Shown one piece after another: positions 36,331-48,112 of a stretch of 64,000 bases of DNA. The position numbers and the translations under genes are program-made. The stretch is from Epiperipatus broadwayi (taxonomy: Eukaryota; Onychophora; Udeonychophora; Euonychophora; Peripatidae), in NCBI GenBank assembly GCA_028023455.1, contig JAQFVV010012497.1:4340001-4404000 (forward strand), read 5' to 3'. Positions within the stretch are counted from its first letter, which is position 1, and each line of letters begins with the position of its first letter. The notes under the pieces are model-generated. The model did not search any database and was not told the origin of the DNA. It was given only the letters and a program-made list of their open reading frames with translations.

Positions 36331-38105
36331 AAGATAATATATATATATATTAGAAATTGCAATTATCTTTTAATGAATATTTGGAATTCAAGTTGCATCT
36401 TTCTCATTATTTTGTTTTTATATATTTTGTCTATTTTTAGCCCTATATATTTTTTCATAGCTTCTTCAATCCTTAATTATCATTTTATCATATCAATTAT
36501 TGACAAATCACAACATTGGTAGTTTTGTATATATGTATAATTTGAAATAACATATAATACTATTTGTTCTCTATCTTTTCTTTGGACTATGAAGACTCAG
36601 AAAAATCATCATAAAAAGTTATGTTTTATCAAGATAGTTATGAACATGTCATTTTTGAACTTTAATTTATTGCAAATGGTTCATAGTTTTGTCCATTGTT
36701 ATAGTTTATGTGAAATAAGATTGTAAATCTAAATTGTGCCAAGACGCATGAAACACAGCAATAAATGATTTATTTTATAAACTGCTCCAGTTTTGTATAT
36801 TCTAGACCTTGAAAAATTTAAATATTTTTGCACAAAAAAAAGTCAAAACTTTTTCCATTTTTTTTTTGCAATTAGGAATTTTAAAATTATAAAAGCTTTG
36901 AACCATGATTCTTAAAAATCTTTTCACACATTTTATTTTTAAAATTAAATAATTAAGATCATTATGTACAATATACTGTAAACAATTTTCAATGTGCAAA
37001 TATTTAATTATTACATTCCCAATAGTAACCTCATTTTTCAAAAAAAAAATATAATTGTTGTAATATCTCACGTATATATGTACAAGTGTGTTGTATTTTA
37101 ATGATGTAAGGGCTCAAACTTTATGACAGAGCTCTAAAATCAAGATGCAAGTGGAACATATGTAAATAAATTATAGACAGGTTTTAGCATACTCTATTGC
37201 AAAGGTATTAGAAGATCATTAACCGCTATTCAGCATAAAATGACAGACCTGTTTTCTCAGACTACATATATTTCAGCAAACATAATCTCTTTGAATTTAT
37301 TAGAGATTTAAAGATTTTCTGACTATACTAAAGCAGCAGTATTTTTTCTGATGTCATGTAAAATAATATGAGTACTATGGTTAAGTGGTATTTGTTTACC
37401 ATTAGTGATCATTTGGTTAAAAGAGTACTATAATATGGCTGACTAAATCATGATAGTTTCAGAATTGGAGGATTGTCAGATATAAATTCATCCATTGGCT
37501 GGAAAAATGTAAATCATAATTCACTCAAGCCAATTATATACTTCATTATATTTGTGATACTACCATATCCACATGGCAGCCCAATAATAAATACTATGCT
37601 TGTGAAAGTTCATGATGGATTGTTTTAAGACATTGGATTACGAAATGTGTTAATCATGACAGTAATTTGCTCCACTAGATTTCTTTACTTCAGTTCTGGT
37701 TGATTTCTGACTACAGTTGGTTTTAGCATGTTTAATTTTTCATCCTTGGCAAAAGCACTCGCCATCCTAAGAACAGCCATTTTGAAAACAATTCTGCAGT
37801 TTTGGACAATAATTTAAATTAAATATCTGAAAATTCTTTTAACAAGCTTATGAAATTTATTCCTTAACAACCACCCGATGGTCTGCGTAAAAACAAACAA
37901 AAACATTGGTATATAATTCCTATTTGCACTATATGATATCAGAAACATAGTTTTTATTATTTTGTTTAACTTCTGAATTTTTATATATTAAAAATATTTG
38001 TCACCCCCCCCCCCTTTAAATTGTCCCATGAATGTTTTTCTTTAGCCTCTACTTTTTTTTAAACATCACATGATCACCATCTTTTATGCTAGCACATAAC
38101 TGTTA
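36331..38105. other. No recognised feature
   Basis: Mostly A+T-rich. The part from 37200 to 37810 is somewhat more balanced in base composition, but I found no open frame, repeat pair or motif I can name. Confidence 0.4.
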
Positions 38106-38109
38106 TTAA

Positions 38110-38426
38110 ACAGGCAAAACTCTCCATAGAATAGTGCCACCCTGTGCCAACCAGAGCAATCAATGGATGCCAGAAGGCTTGTGTATAAAATCCTCATCTA
38201 GTGCCTACTGATCCAATATCCCCAGAATAGTTTCTGGCTTATGGGCTTTGTCAGTGAGGAACCTTGGATCTGAGAGCACTGCACCCAAGGTTTCTCACTG
38301 ACAAAGACCACAAACCAGAAACTAGTCTGGGGATATTGAACGAGTAGGCACTAGATGGGGATTTTACGCACAAGCCTTTTGGCATCCATTGATTACTCTG
38401 GCTACTGTATGGAGAGTTTTGCCTGT
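38110..38426. mobile_element. 317-bp palindromic MITE flanked by TTAA
   Basis: The element is one long imperfect inverted repeat. It starts ACAGGCAAAACTCTCCATA and ends with its reverse complement, with arms of about 150 bp meeting near 38268. TTAA stands on both sides (38106-38109 and 38427-38430), the target duplication expected of piggyBac-type transposition. The TIR sequence itself was not matched to a known family. Confidence 0.85.
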
Positions 38427-38430
38427 TTAA

Positions 38431-41161
38431 ATCTACTTTTTTTTTATATTAAAAATAAATTATTTTCTTTATTATTGGAAAGGGGGGAAGCCTCATAAAG
38501 TTATTAAATTATTTATTCATGGGAATAGTGTGTGATAGGAAATAAAAAGTAATAATAAAGTGACTAAATATTTATAAATTTCCATATGAATAATATTCTC
38601 AGCAATGTTTCTATTGTTCCATAATCAAAATATATTCATTTTATATAATTGTACAATGTTGAATAAAACAAAGACAAATTAAATTTATTTTACTATTTAC
38701 AATTTATTCAAAAATTTACAAACACAATTTACATTATTTACAAAGATTGAGTGATGCTAAGTGAAATTAAACTCGTTAAGTTGATTACGTACTACTTCAA
38801 TCATTTCAACACTGAAACATAATAAAAGTACTGTATTAATACAAAATACAATGGGAATTAATATAATACTATAAACAAAAAATTTTACCACATATATACA
38901 TAATAAAATAAAATGATGCTAAATATGGAAAAACTAAATAACTTGGAAGAGTTAAAATATTTAAACTATAAGTTAAATATAGAAAAAAAAATGGAATTAA
39001 TTGTTAAAAGGATTAATTAAATGTAATTAAAAAATAGGCAGAGAGATAAACTAAAAATTGAAATGATTAAAGAATAACAGACATGTTTTAAATATACATA
39101 TATCATGTTTTTAAGTTAGATCAATTGCTGATGTATGCTAAATAAAGCGAATAAACAATGGTAGTCAGTCAAAAAAAAAGTTACTTTATATAATTATAGA
39201 ATTCTTTTATTTCTCTTAATTAAATCAGCAGACTAATGACTAGGATGTCATGATCTACATTATCATTTTATATATTTATGAGCTGATGACAGAACCTTGT
39301 AAATTTGCAACAAATCATAACTATGTTTAACAAAGTTAACCCTAGGAATTTTGTCATTCTATGCAATATTGTATTTTGCCATCCCTTCTTATAAGTCATG
39401 ATGTTATTGCAGGCTTCAATATATCTGATCATAAATTCAAAATAATAGTAATGGCTAATGAAAATTCATAAGTTAATAAAAAATGATCATTTTACAGATA
39501 GACAAATTTAAATATAGGCAATCACTTTTTAGATATTTAAGACAAAGTTCTTATTTTGAATATTATATGTTCTTTTTTCATTTGTGATATTCTGCACCTG
39601 ATTTTTTTTATCACACATTGGAATGTTACAATTATTTTAAAAACTAAATCCCAATAACTATACCAAAAAATGTATTATTAACAATCATTGCACAACAAAC
39701 TGTGTTAGTGCATTAACCAATTATATCACTAAGCTAGTAAAAATACAAAAGAGCAAATTTTTGTAAATATATTTATCAAAAATGTTTTTCAATAATAATT
39801 TTTAAAGAAATGTCTTATACAAATTTATATAACAGATGAGGAAAAGATAGCATCCATGTTAAAAATATTGTTAAAGATTATTTCAGACCCATTTATGATG
39901 TCAGATCAAGATCAACTCACAATCAATAAGAGAATCAGAAACAAATATTAAAAGTAGTAAGTATTCTGATATTGTCATACCATCTAATCTTAATACTAAT
40001 GCAATAAGAATTATAATCAATCAGCAAGCTGATTTTATACATGTGATCATGATTAGACATAACAACAAATAATAAATTTGTGAAAAATGTGATTATATTA
40101 TCAGACTAAAAACAAACCCTTGATAATTTAAAATATTGGTTAATAATTTCTAATACTGTTAACTCACATATTTACAAACAAACAATAATTAGTTAAAAAG
40201 ATTATAAGAAAAGTTAATTTAATCAGATTTTATTTAAAAACTACAGTGTACTCAGGGATGCACCAATAGTATTTGACACATATATGCAAATATTTAATTG
40301 GCAACCTATACACCTTCCAAAATCATTTTATAAAAACATATCAATGAATAAAAATGAAATAAAAGATATATTAACTGTAAATACATTGAATAAAAAGTAC
40401 AAATTACCAAAAAAAAAATGTACAAAAGACAATAAATATACAAAAAAAAAAAAATTGAGAAAAAATAAAGTAATTTTGAACTTTATATAGTTTTATATAA
40501 ATTAACAGATAAACTTACAGTTTTATAATATATATATGATGCAAAATTAAACTATATTTTATTTGGCAAGAAGATCATTTTGTCATTTTTACTTTATATA
40601 GGTATAAATAAGAAGCACATAAATTTACAAATAAAACAGGAATATATTAGATATTATTAGATAAAGAAATATTTAAACAGAAGAAAAAATCACTTAGTGA
40701 ATTGAACATTTCTAAGCTTCATTAATAAAAATTCTCAAACAATATGATGTGTGCCATGTTTATCCAAAATATTGACTTTATCGATATAATGGAAAATTTA
40801 AAAATAAGTTTTGTGCCACTCATGAAACACAACTAGTTTTTAATAATTTTAATTTTAGAAAAGAACTATTCTGCAGATTCCAAAAAGCAATTGTAAAGTT
40901 TGGATAAACCGTGATTAAATCACTTGAATAAATATACTGAATTATCTGATACACAGTTTTTAAAATTAGAAATAAGTGGCAGACAATGTAAAATTACTTT
41001 GCATGATTCTTGTGTTAATTTTTTGTCATAACTTTTTACAAGATAATAATCCCAATAAATACAAAAATTGAAATGAATTCATGTGTTCTTTTAATAAAGT
41101 AAATCTTTCCTGCAAAGATTTTAATGTTTAAATAAAAATTAATATTAAAAGAAAATATATA
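38431..41161. other. No recognised gene
   Basis: A+T-rich sequence. A CAGGGATGCACCAATA at about 40254-40269 resembles a hAT terminus, but no partner end was found. The open frame at 40284-40490 is poly-lysine/asparagine from A-runs and is not supported. Confidence 0.4.
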
Positions 41162-41169
41162 CATTAATA

Positions 41170-41443
41170 CAGGGATTCCTAACTTTTTTGCACTTAAGAG
41201 CACATTCTATAATACCAGCCAGTGGTGGGCACCATTTATAGTCGGATATGTTAATAATACACATAATGTACAAAAAAATATTTATTTGATTACAATATAA
41301 TACAATAATTTATAAGAAATTTTAAAAATTATATTTATTTGTATCAAATAAATAATTTTTTATCGTGTTCGGATAGTGGTGGGCACACATAAAATGGTCT
41401 GTGGGCACCATAGTGCCCGCAGGCATAGGGTTGGGGACCCCTG
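41170..41443. mobile_element. 274-bp hAT-type MITE
   Basis: The left end CAGGGATTCCTAACT and the right end (reverse complement CAGGGGTCCCCAACC) match imperfectly, mainly by transitions. Flanks CATTAATA (41162-41169) and CATTATTA (41444-41451) agree at 7 of 8 positions. GTGGTGGGCAC motifs recur inside. It is a small non-coding element, older than the 16.5-kb one. Confidence 0.8.
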
Positions 41444-42964
41444 CATTATTATATACATTAATTTGTTTAATGAAATATCTAAAAATGTAAAAATTTAATT
41501 TTTTCATGACAGTTTAACAAAACTAAAAATAAAATATGTTAAATGAACAAGAAAAGAATGAACAACTTACTTTAGATATTAGTTCAAATTCAAATTTACT
41601 TATTGATCATTTATGTTATTATTGATGCACTGCACTTTACTACTTCAGGATGTGCAAGTAAGCAGATTATGCAGGACACAAAAATACTTCATTAAAAGGG
41701 TGCCAAATCACCACGCTAATTAATAAAATTTACATGTAAATAAAAATATTTAGATTTTCAAATCATTCCGTTGTTAGAAACACATTCTGATTGCAAATAT
41801 TTTTTACTCAATTATAAAAGAATTACTTTTTTATTTTCTTATGACAATTGTTCAAAATATACTAAATATTTGCATTAAACTGAATAGACTGGCACCATTT
41901 TATGCTATAATTATTAAAATTTATATTTAAATGAAAATGTTTAAATTTCTGAATCTCTTTTATTTAAACATTTTAATTTATATAAAAAATGACAAATTAT
42001 TATTAAAAATTTATTAAAAAAATAAACTTATTTAAAAAATATAGTGTCATAATAATTACTAATTAGGTTTATTAAATCATATTTTATAAATTCTTTTATT
42101 GTATGTTTGGTATAGCATAGTGTTAGATAATGAAATATGGAAATAGACGATCGATTCTGTTGCAATCTCTCATCTTTTTTTATAATATAGACTAATATTA
42201 CCTTTTTTAAAATTACCAATATTATTTTTTTATTAATCTGGTTTTCCTTAGATTTGGACTGCAATGGAATTTGTTATTTAGTTAAAAACTAGTAATTAGA
42301 TCTATAATATCTAAATTCATGAAGGTCCAAATTCAAGAAAAACAGATTTAATAAAAAGGTTGTTTTCTCATCCCTGGTGTTCGCCTCGAGATGTCGCTAT
42401 TTCTAGGTCGATTCCTAGAAATATACCGTTTCACCGGCCTTCACCCAACAGAAGAGGAATTTTTCTACGTTATAAATGCAGAAGAGTCCTCATGTTATGT
42501 TGGACGGAGGAGGCGGTGGCGGTGACAAAAGCCAACACAAAGAGACTTCTTTCTATGATAAAACACGGAAAGAGTTCCCGACGGCTGCCGGTTATGGCTT
42601 TTTTTCTATGCTAAAAGCAAAGAGAAAGAAATGCCTTGATTGGCTGCTATAGTAGTTGATTTTGTTCATCATTTTCTCGTAATAGTAGAATATCTATTTT
42701 CTCTGTAGTTTCGTGTGAGAGTGTGTGTATTTGAAGCAGTCGTAGTTTTTTAAAATTTGATAAGATGTCTATTTTTTTTAATGTGTTGTAACTTATTTTA
42801 CTGTTGTAAGTTTAGTAATAATGTCCTGAAGATTCCATTACGAATGGGTAACCCTCAAAAATTACTTTTAAGAATGCGGAAGGGAAAAAAATTTGAAGGA
42901 TCACGCGAAAAGTACCGTTTTCGCGAGAATTCGTCCGTGACCAGTTACTTTCGCTATATATATA

Positions 42965-43500
42965 CACACAAACAAAAACAACCCAGTGTCTAATTATTAG
43001 TAATTACTTGTCCAAAAAATAAAATTAATCAGGTATTTTTTTTTTTTTTGTTACATTTATTATTTCAAAATAAGATTAGTTTTTATAGCTACACACTAAC
43101 AAAAACAACCCAGTTCCTGATTAATTACTGTCTTTAAAAAAAAAAAAAAAAAAGCAAATTCAACGGGGTTTGATTTTTTCAATGGAGTATTTGAAGTACG
43201 GTTTGTTTGTTTTTATATATACACAAGATTTACCAAAAAAAAAAAAGAAACACACTTTCTGATTAATTACTGTCAAAAGAAATGCAAATTAGTCGGCTAT
43301 CATTTTTAAATTTAGTATTTCAATAACGGTACCCTTTTTATATAGACAGAGTTAACAAAAACAACCCACTTTCTGATTTATTACTGTCCCCCCCCAAAAA
43401 AAAAGAAAACGGAAATTAGTCGGGTATCATTTTTCAATTGAGTCTTTCAATGACGGTCCTTACTAATAGTAGTCGGGTATCAATTCTAAATTGTAGTATA
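42965..43500. repeat. First internal tandem array of the 42.4-44.1 kb element
   Basis: About four units of 110-140 bp, each with ACACA-AACAAAAACAACCCA, a (T)GATTAATTACTGTC block, A-runs and (T)AGTCGGGTATCATTTTT followed by AGTATTTCAATNACGGT. Units start near 42965, 43090, 43220 and 43345. Confidence 0.75.
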
Positions 43501-43524
43501 TAAATGACATTACTTTTGATAGAT

Positions 43525-43880
43525 TTAGAATTATGTCTTGCTTTTTTAATAAAATGATTGATTTACTTTTGACCAAAAATACTATAACTTTAAAAAAAGA
43601 CGCACGTAAAGTCCAAAAAAAAATTAGAAAAAGCCCCGTAACTTTAAAGACACACACACAAACTCAAAAACAAGATAAGATTAACAAACATTTACTTATT
43701 ACGTCTTGCTTTTGAATAAAAGTATTGATTTACTCTTGCAAAAAAAAAAAAAAAAAACCCGTAACTTTAAAAAGACACACATAAAGTCCAAAAAAAGAAG
43801 TTAGAAAAACACCGTAACTTTAAAGACACACACACACAAACTCAAAAACAAGATAAGATAAATAAACATTTACAAAAATG
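43525..43880. repeat. Second internal tandem array of the 42.4-44.1 kb element
   Basis: Two units of about 170 bp start at ATGTCTTGCTTTT (43530) and ACGTCTTGCTTTT (43700). Each contains CGTAACTTTAAAGACACACA and ends AACAAGATAAGAT(T)AA-AAACATTTAC. Confidence 0.85.
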
Positions 43881-44067
43881 AAAAAACTAACATCATATAA
43901 TATTATTAGTTAGTAGTATATTTTATTACAAATCTAAGAAATCAGATCTTTTTAGATCAAATCGATCATTTAGGTCTGGCCCCGGAATCGTTATATGTAT
44001 ATGTTTTTGATTAGCATCAACGCCATCCCGTGGTGAACACCAGGGATGAGAAAACAACCAATAAAAA

Positions 44068-44860
44068 AAATCATTTTTGTAAAAAGATGGTGTTATTGTT
44101 TAATGATACTCTGTTGATTGTAACAACCATAAAACATCACTTGAAACTGCTCTAATGGGAAAGTGACTATAAAATTCTTTATCTATTTTAGTGGACATAA
44201 CTAACTGTTTGATTTTTTTTTTTTTTAAAGTTATTATCATAATTTTATCATTAAACAAAAGAAAGTATAAGGTATGGTAACGGCTTCTAAAAATTTATTG
44301 AATAAACAATGTTAGTATGAAGATTTCTTTCCTTAAGTAAATGTAATGCAAATTCTTAAAGCTAAACATTATTTATCACATTGGGCCATCAAAGTCAGGA
44401 GAGTTACTATATAAATCAAAAGGTAAATAATTTTAATTTTTTGTGTCTTTAAGCAAATTTATATAAAATTCATTTTGTTTTAATGTACTAATTTTATTTC
44501 ATAGACAGAACTAGCCCAAGAAAAAGTAGAGCCTGGTGCATGGGAAGGGGGGGAGGGGCTTTTCACATGATAAAAAAACCATGTAACTATTGCACAAATT
44601 GATACTTATGTTTAAATAATTATTTATTTATTGTAAATATGATTTTGAACCAATATTCGAGAAAACAAAATAAAATGCATATAATGCAAAAAATATATAT
44701 TCTATTTTCTTCAATGTTTATTGTGAATGTGTTAATAATATCATTCTAATTTAATTTTTTTTTGCAAATTCTCATTCAATAAATAAAAATACCAATAGAG
44801 AGAATCTTTCTTGACCTATGCTGATTTCACAATTAACAAAACTAGAACATTGTGAAATAT
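44068..44860. other. No recognised feature
   Basis: A+T-rich sequence between the TIR element and the first RTE copy. A G-rich stretch (GGAAGGGGGGGAGGGG) at about 44541 is the only notable composition change. Confidence 0.4.
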
Positions 44861-44867
44861 TTAGGTA

Positions 44868-45276
44868 TACACATGGATCTGAAACTTGGACACTTAATAG
44901 AAGAGCAGTACAGAGACTTCAGACCACTCAAAGAAGTATGGAGAGATATATGTTAGGAGTAACAAGAAGAGATCAAAAACGCAATATATGGGTAAGAGGA
45001 CAAACAGGTGTTATTGACCTCATTGAAAAAATTAAAAGACTGAAGTGGAGTTGGGCTGGACATATTGTTAGAAGAGATGATAATAGATGGACAATTGAAA
45101 TCTTAAACCGGATTCCAAGAGAATGTAAAAGACTCAGAAAGATACCACATGTGAGATGGATGGATGAAATAAGAAAGTGTGCAATGATGTGAAGAAGCTA
45201 AAAATCGGAGAAGATAGTTTGAACTTGGAGAGACCTTTATCCTGCAGTGGATTGATAATGGTTGATGATGATGATG
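44868..45276 (+). pseudogene. 5'-truncated RTE-type LINE, C-terminal ORF2 fragment
   Basis: The protein from about 44868 reads HGSETWTLNRRAVQRLQTTQ, then ERYMLGVTRRD, KRLKWSWAGHI and PHVRWMDEIRKC, closely matching the 47-kb copy over its C-terminal part. The frame shifts after the RKCAM codons near 45186, and a later in-frame stop occurs. The 3' end is TTGATAATGGTTGATGATGA, the microsatellite-like tail typical of RTE/BovB-class LINEs. The copy lacks the RT catalytic core, so it is a dead 5'-truncated insertion. Confidence 0.92.
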
Positions 45277-46700
45277 ACACATTGTACATATTTTTGCATA
45301 ATCAGTGCTTCTATAATTGTTTTATTTCTTTTGTGATATTCATTATAGGCTTTAAATTATAGTTTTGGAAAAGAAAAGGAAATGTAGTTTCACTTAGCAT
45401 ATAATATTTTATTTTTTGATTTTCACAAAAGACATAGATCATGCAGCCAAGGGCTTTAATAAATGGATGCTTGTGTCATAGCACACCCTCAAGTCAACTC
45501 TGTTAATGGGATGGCAGGCATTAGAATTTAGTTTGCACAAAGGTATCTCTTACCCATACATCAGCCCTGTTGTTCTATGTCTAATTACAAAAACTTATAA
45601 CTAATACTTTTTGATTAGTAATATGATACAGAATGTACAATGTAACAACAAAATATAGACTAAAATTAAAAACTGCAGTATATCTTCTTATACATATTTA
45701 GAGAAAATTCAAGTTTGAACAGATTCAAATGCATGTCATCGTATAAATAATAAACTCATGCAAGTTCAAATTTTTACTTGATCAGGCTAACTACTTGTTA
45801 GAACAAGAATCAGAATAAAATAAGACCTTAAGGAATAATAATAAATGAAAATAAATAATTTGTTTCTATAAAATATAAGTAGCATTTAAACAAAAATGTT
45901 AATTTATTTTAATATAATTAACGAATAATATTTTTTTAAGTATTTTCTCCTTGCCTGGAATGCATCACATACATTGGATACTATGTGAGCATAGTCCTGA
46001 GTATATCTAATTTATAATTTGATCTTTCCAGAAGAGCATATTTAAACATATAATAAAAGGAGAGGTAGCCTGCATTAATCTCTAGGTTTCTATATGTATC
46101 TATCTTCAAGGCAAGAATTCATAGATCAGACTTTCCACAAATGAGGGTTCCACAGTTTTTCAAATTTAAAAACCTATTGCACAAATAGATCCCAACAAAA
46201 AAAAACAAACTTATCACTGATCATAATTTTTATTCTTGTTAATCTTCGTTGTTCTTCAGAATCCAAGAAACAACTAATGAACCAATAGGAGAATTAGGAG
46301 TATGATAAGATAGATTAAGGATTGTTGTTTTATCCTGACTTAATCAAAACATATTAATTAATTCTAATTTTAATTAATTTTCTTTTTTCCAATAACAAAT
46401 TATTATTTACTATTTTTAAACCTACAAGAAATTCTAATTAATGGAGTTAAAAAATATTAATTAGTTAGATAATTTAAAATTTACTATCTAAAAATCACTC
46501 TACTAATTATGACTTTTAACATGCAAAAATTTAACTATTGATATCCTGAAGACAGTTTCAGCATAGAAAAAATAAATGAGCTTTTTGTGACTTATTTTTC
46601 ATATAGTTTTAAAAATGCCAAATTTACTGCCAGCCTCCAAACTTGACATATCTTGCAAAAGCACAGATTGCTATTACTGATAATAATAAATATGAATTTG
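45277..46700. other. No recognised gene
   Basis: A+T-rich sequence. The 45440-45600 part is more balanced in composition and may be an old repeat, but I found no partner for it here. Confidence 0.4.
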
Positions 46701-46706
46701 ATTATT

Positions 46707-46945
46707 AAAACAGGCAAAAACTCACTATACATATTGATAATGTGATGAATTTGATTATTATTAAAATAGTAAAGAAAACCAAGTCATACATCACATGACT
46801 TGAGTTTGTATGATCTAGTATCTGAATGTCCTAGCACTTTACTGATGAGAACCATTAGCTTGAAACCGGTTTGGGGATAGGAATAATTCTAGATAGAGAT
46901 TTTAAATGCTTTTTCTTACAGCATTTATTGGAAAAAGCTTGTTTA
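46707..46945. repeat. Diverged relative of the 38.1-kb palindromic MITE
   Basis: Begins TTAAAACAGGCAAAAACTCA, close to the 38.1-kb terminus, and ends near GCTTGTTTA. Its inner part aligns to the right arm of the 38.1-kb element through ACTGATGAGAACCA, GAAACCGGTTTGGGGATA and TAGATAGAGATTTTA. It lacks an obvious palindromic fold now. Confidence 0.45.
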
Positions 46946-47084
46946 GAGCTATTAGCACACTTATTATATTATATTAAAATAGTATACAAAAAGTGATCTA
47001 CTTATTTAATAATCAACAGAAGTAGTAAATAAATTATCTTTAAACTTGTCTGACTTAAGAATTATATATTCTATACACATTTCT

Positions 47085-48112
47085 TCAGTGATTAAAGCAT
47101 TGGATCATCAAGGTATAGATCCAGGATATTGTCATATTTTAAAGAATATTTATAAAAATGCAACAGCAACAATTAGATTACATAATGATACTGGAAAAAT
47201 CAACATTGAGAAAGGTGTAAGATAAGGTGACTCCATATCTCCAAAACTCTTTACAGCAGTGCTGCAAGAAGTATTTTGTGGATTAAAATGGGAAACTAAA
47301 GGAGTGAAAGTAAATGGAGAGTATTTAAGTCATTTAGATTTCGCAGATGATGTAGTTGTTTTTGCAAATAATGCTTCAGAGCTGCAGGAGTTAGCAGATG
47401 AAAGTAGAAAAGTAGGACTAAAGATAAATGTTAAAAAGATTAAAGTAATGTTTAATCGATTTGCTCAAAATATGAAAATAAAGATTAATTATGAAGAATT
47501 AGAAGAAATTAACAGTTACAAATACCTTGGTCAGATTATTAATACAGATGGAAACATAATGGAGGAAATTAATCATAGAATTAAACTTGGTTGGAGTGCT
47601 TTTGGTAGAAATAACTTGATACTAAAAGGAAATATGCCTATGTGTTTGAAAAGGATGGTTTTTAACAAATGTGTTTTACCAGTTCTTACTTATGGATCTG
47701 AGACTTGGACACTTAATAGAAGAGCAATAAAGAGACTTCAGACCACTCAAAGGAGTATGGAGAGATGTATGTTGGGAGTAACAAGAAGAGATCGAAAATG
47801 CAATATATGGGTAAGACAACAAACAGGTGTTACTGACCTTATTGAAAAAATTAAAAGATTGAAATGGAGTTGGGCTGGACATATTGCTAGAAGAGATGAT
47901 AATAGATGGACAATTGAAATTTTAAACTGGATTCCAAGAGATTATAAAAGAGCCAGAAAGAGACCACATGTGAGATGGATGGATGAAATAAGAAAATGTG
48001 CAGGGTTGTTGTGGAGAAGAGAAGCTAAAGATCGGAGAAGATGGATTAAACTTGGAGAGACCTTCATCCTGAAGTGGATTGATAATGGTTGTTGATGATG
48101 ATGATGTATGTC
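47085..48112 (+). pseudogene. 5'-truncated RTE-type LINE with reverse transcriptase core
   Basis: The frame opens near 47085 (KALDHQGIDPGYCHIL) and passes through GVR-stop-GDSISPKLFTAV; the TAA at 47223-47225 stands where a Gln of RQGD is expected. It then runs open for 278 codons (47259-48095). Visible motifs are LDFADDVVVFA (catalytic Asp pair), YKYLGQIINTDG, GWSAFGR, LPVLTYGSETWTLN and KWSWAGHIARRDDNRW, the order found in RTE/BovB ORF2. The endonuclease and the first RT motifs are missing. The 3' end is GGTTGTTGATGATGATGATG. The long open stretch suggests recent insertion despite the internal stop. An antisense frame at 47676-47882 is a shadow. Confidence 0.94.

Larger units (their letters stand above)
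42358..44059. mobile_element. 1.7-kb TIR element with perfect 8-bp target duplication and two internal arrays
   Basis: The left end GGTTGTTTTCTCATCCCTGG and the right end (its reverse complement) are identical for 25 bp and related for about 20 more. The perfect duplication AATAAAAA (42350-42357 and 44060-44067) marks the insertion. The ends do not start with the usual hAT CAG/TAG, so Merlin-, MULE- or P-like origins remain possible. The left 350 bp are G+C-rich and hold an open frame (42360-42614) that begins inside the TIR; it shows no recognisable domain. The right two thirds are tandem repeats. No transposase is visible. Confidence 0.88.

Noticed and set aside
40254-40490. hAT-like end CAGGGATGCACCAATA and the following lysine-rich frame
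   Set aside because: No matching second terminus or target duplication, and the frame is made of A-runs.
42360-42614. Open frame MFSHPWCSPRDV... as a gene
   Set aside because: It begins within the terminal inverted repeat and shows no domain. The frame is probably open because of locally higher G+C.
43525-43880. Regularly spaced repeats as a CRISPR-like array
   Set aside because: Units are adjacent tandem repeats without unique spacers, inside a transposable element in animal DNA.
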